Shown here: positions 63,496 through 64,000 of the stretch, one piece after another
How the letters are laid out: every line of letters begins with the position of its first letter
Numbering within the stretch: position 1 is the stretch's first letter
NCBI GenBank assembly: GCA_023376005.1
Contig: CM042142.1
Span: 55,288,729 to 55,352,728, forward strand
DNA length: 64,000 nucleotides
Direction of reading: 5' to 3'
DNA from: Doryteuthis pealeii
Taxonomy: Eukaryota; Mollusca; Cephalopoda; Myopsida; Loliginidae
Program-made: the position numbers and the translations under genes
The notes under the pieces: generated by a model
Database searches by the model: none
Seen by the model: the letters and a program-made list of their open reading frames with translations, nothing else
Told to the model about the DNA's origin: nothing

Positions 63496-63529
63496 AGTAT
63501 TATATGTTATATATTATATACATTTATTT

Positions 63530-63775
63530 ACCTCATACCCCACTTGTATGGGTTGGACACAAGGTCTCATTTTTATGTGAGACGCATGGGTGGCAGGTGG
63601 AAAAAATTGTGTCAATTTCATTGGCATACCCCCTCAAGGGGGGCGCCTCAGGCACTGGGCAATAAACCTAGCCCTGCCCTTTTAAATCAAGGGGGTAGGT
63701 ATTGCCTGGGGGGATAGCCCCCTGGGATCGGCGCTATTAACTTGTAAAGATCCTGGGCCGAAATCACTGGATCAC
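63530..63775. mobile_element. Family D repeat, copy 2
   Basis: CTCAAGGGGGGCGCCTCAGG, AAGGGGGTAGGTATTGCC, GGGATAGCCCCCTGGGATC. About 240 bp, matching 19283-19530. Confidence 0.75.
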
Positions 63776-63948
63776 CACCCCGTTGTTATATATTATATAC
63801 ATGTACATAAATACCAATATATGAAACTAATGAAGGTAGCTATTTACTTATCTTAGTAAACATTTTGATACACAAAGATCACAAAGTAAGTAAACTCACT
63901 GATCTATAAGATTAACTTACTAGCAGTAATTATAAAAGTACAACTCTG

Positions 63949-63979
<31 letters not shown>

Positions 63980-64000
63980 GCACTCCTTTTCTTTCAAACT
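63776..64000. other. No recognised gene; poly-A
   Basis: Poly-A at 63953-63979. Confidence 0.5.

Overview
The window is eukaryotic, non-genic DNA from an animal genome. It is strongly AT-rich, full of (TA)n, (CA)n, (GA)n and poly-A/T tracts, and packed with interspersed repeats that carry RNA polymerase III type promoters, target-site duplications (TSDs) and 5' truncation. There are no operons, no ribosome binding sites and no long open reading frames. The repeat set (several tRNA-derived SINEs, a 5S rRNA-derived SINE, non-LTR and mariner fragments, many foldback elements) fits an invertebrate metazoan, perhaps a mollusc or another lophotrochozoan. The species cannot be read from the sequence.

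Repeat families are labelled here by letters for convenience. A: tRNA-derived SINE, about 290 bp, ending in (TA)n. C: short tRNA-like SINE, about 115 bp. F: tRNA-derived SINE, about 250 bp. T: another tRNA-like SINE. G: SINE whose copies carry an inverted copy of their own 3' part (foldback SINE) and a hammerhead-like core. U: 5S rRNA-headed SINE. B: retroposon of about 600 bp, 5'-truncated in many copies, sharing its 3' tail with U. B2/H/I/J: a composite of B-like body, degenerate 46-bp repeats and a block of about 640 bp. X: 450-bp repeat. L: 280-350 bp element with short terminal inverted repeats (TIRs). N, P and the 41.9-kb element: MITE-like elements with TIRs and TSDs. Q: 5'-truncated LINE C-termini.

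Layout. 1-5 kb: X pair, A, I plus H, a hairpin element and a probable LTR. 5-12 kb: G, B, F, L, then a dense pile-up (A, A, G, U, C, B) at 8.5-10.5 kb, hairpin elements, and a hammerhead ribozyme motif at 12.02 kb. 13.1-13.6 kb: the best protein-coding candidate, a terminal exon on the minus strand. 14-24 kb: F, I, X, B, H, P, D, LINE Q and palindromes. 24-34 kb: U, a duplicated segment split by L, SINEs, long microsatellites. 35-40 kb: P, Q, a 36-bp minisatellite, B and N. 40-42 kb: hairpin element and two weaker exon candidates on the plus strand. 44-49 kb: H arrays, Q, X and a mariner relic with a SINE inside it. 49.7-57 kb: nested G/B and B/B insertions, F and G. 58.4-58.9 kb: a solo LTR with TSD. 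59-63 kb: an intact A and a satellite made of A heads. 63-64 kb: J, a perfect hairpin, B2 and D.

No complete gene is visible. Three or four short exons with plausible splice sites and protein-like translations suggest that the window overlaps introns or ends of at least two host genes. None could be assigned to a family.
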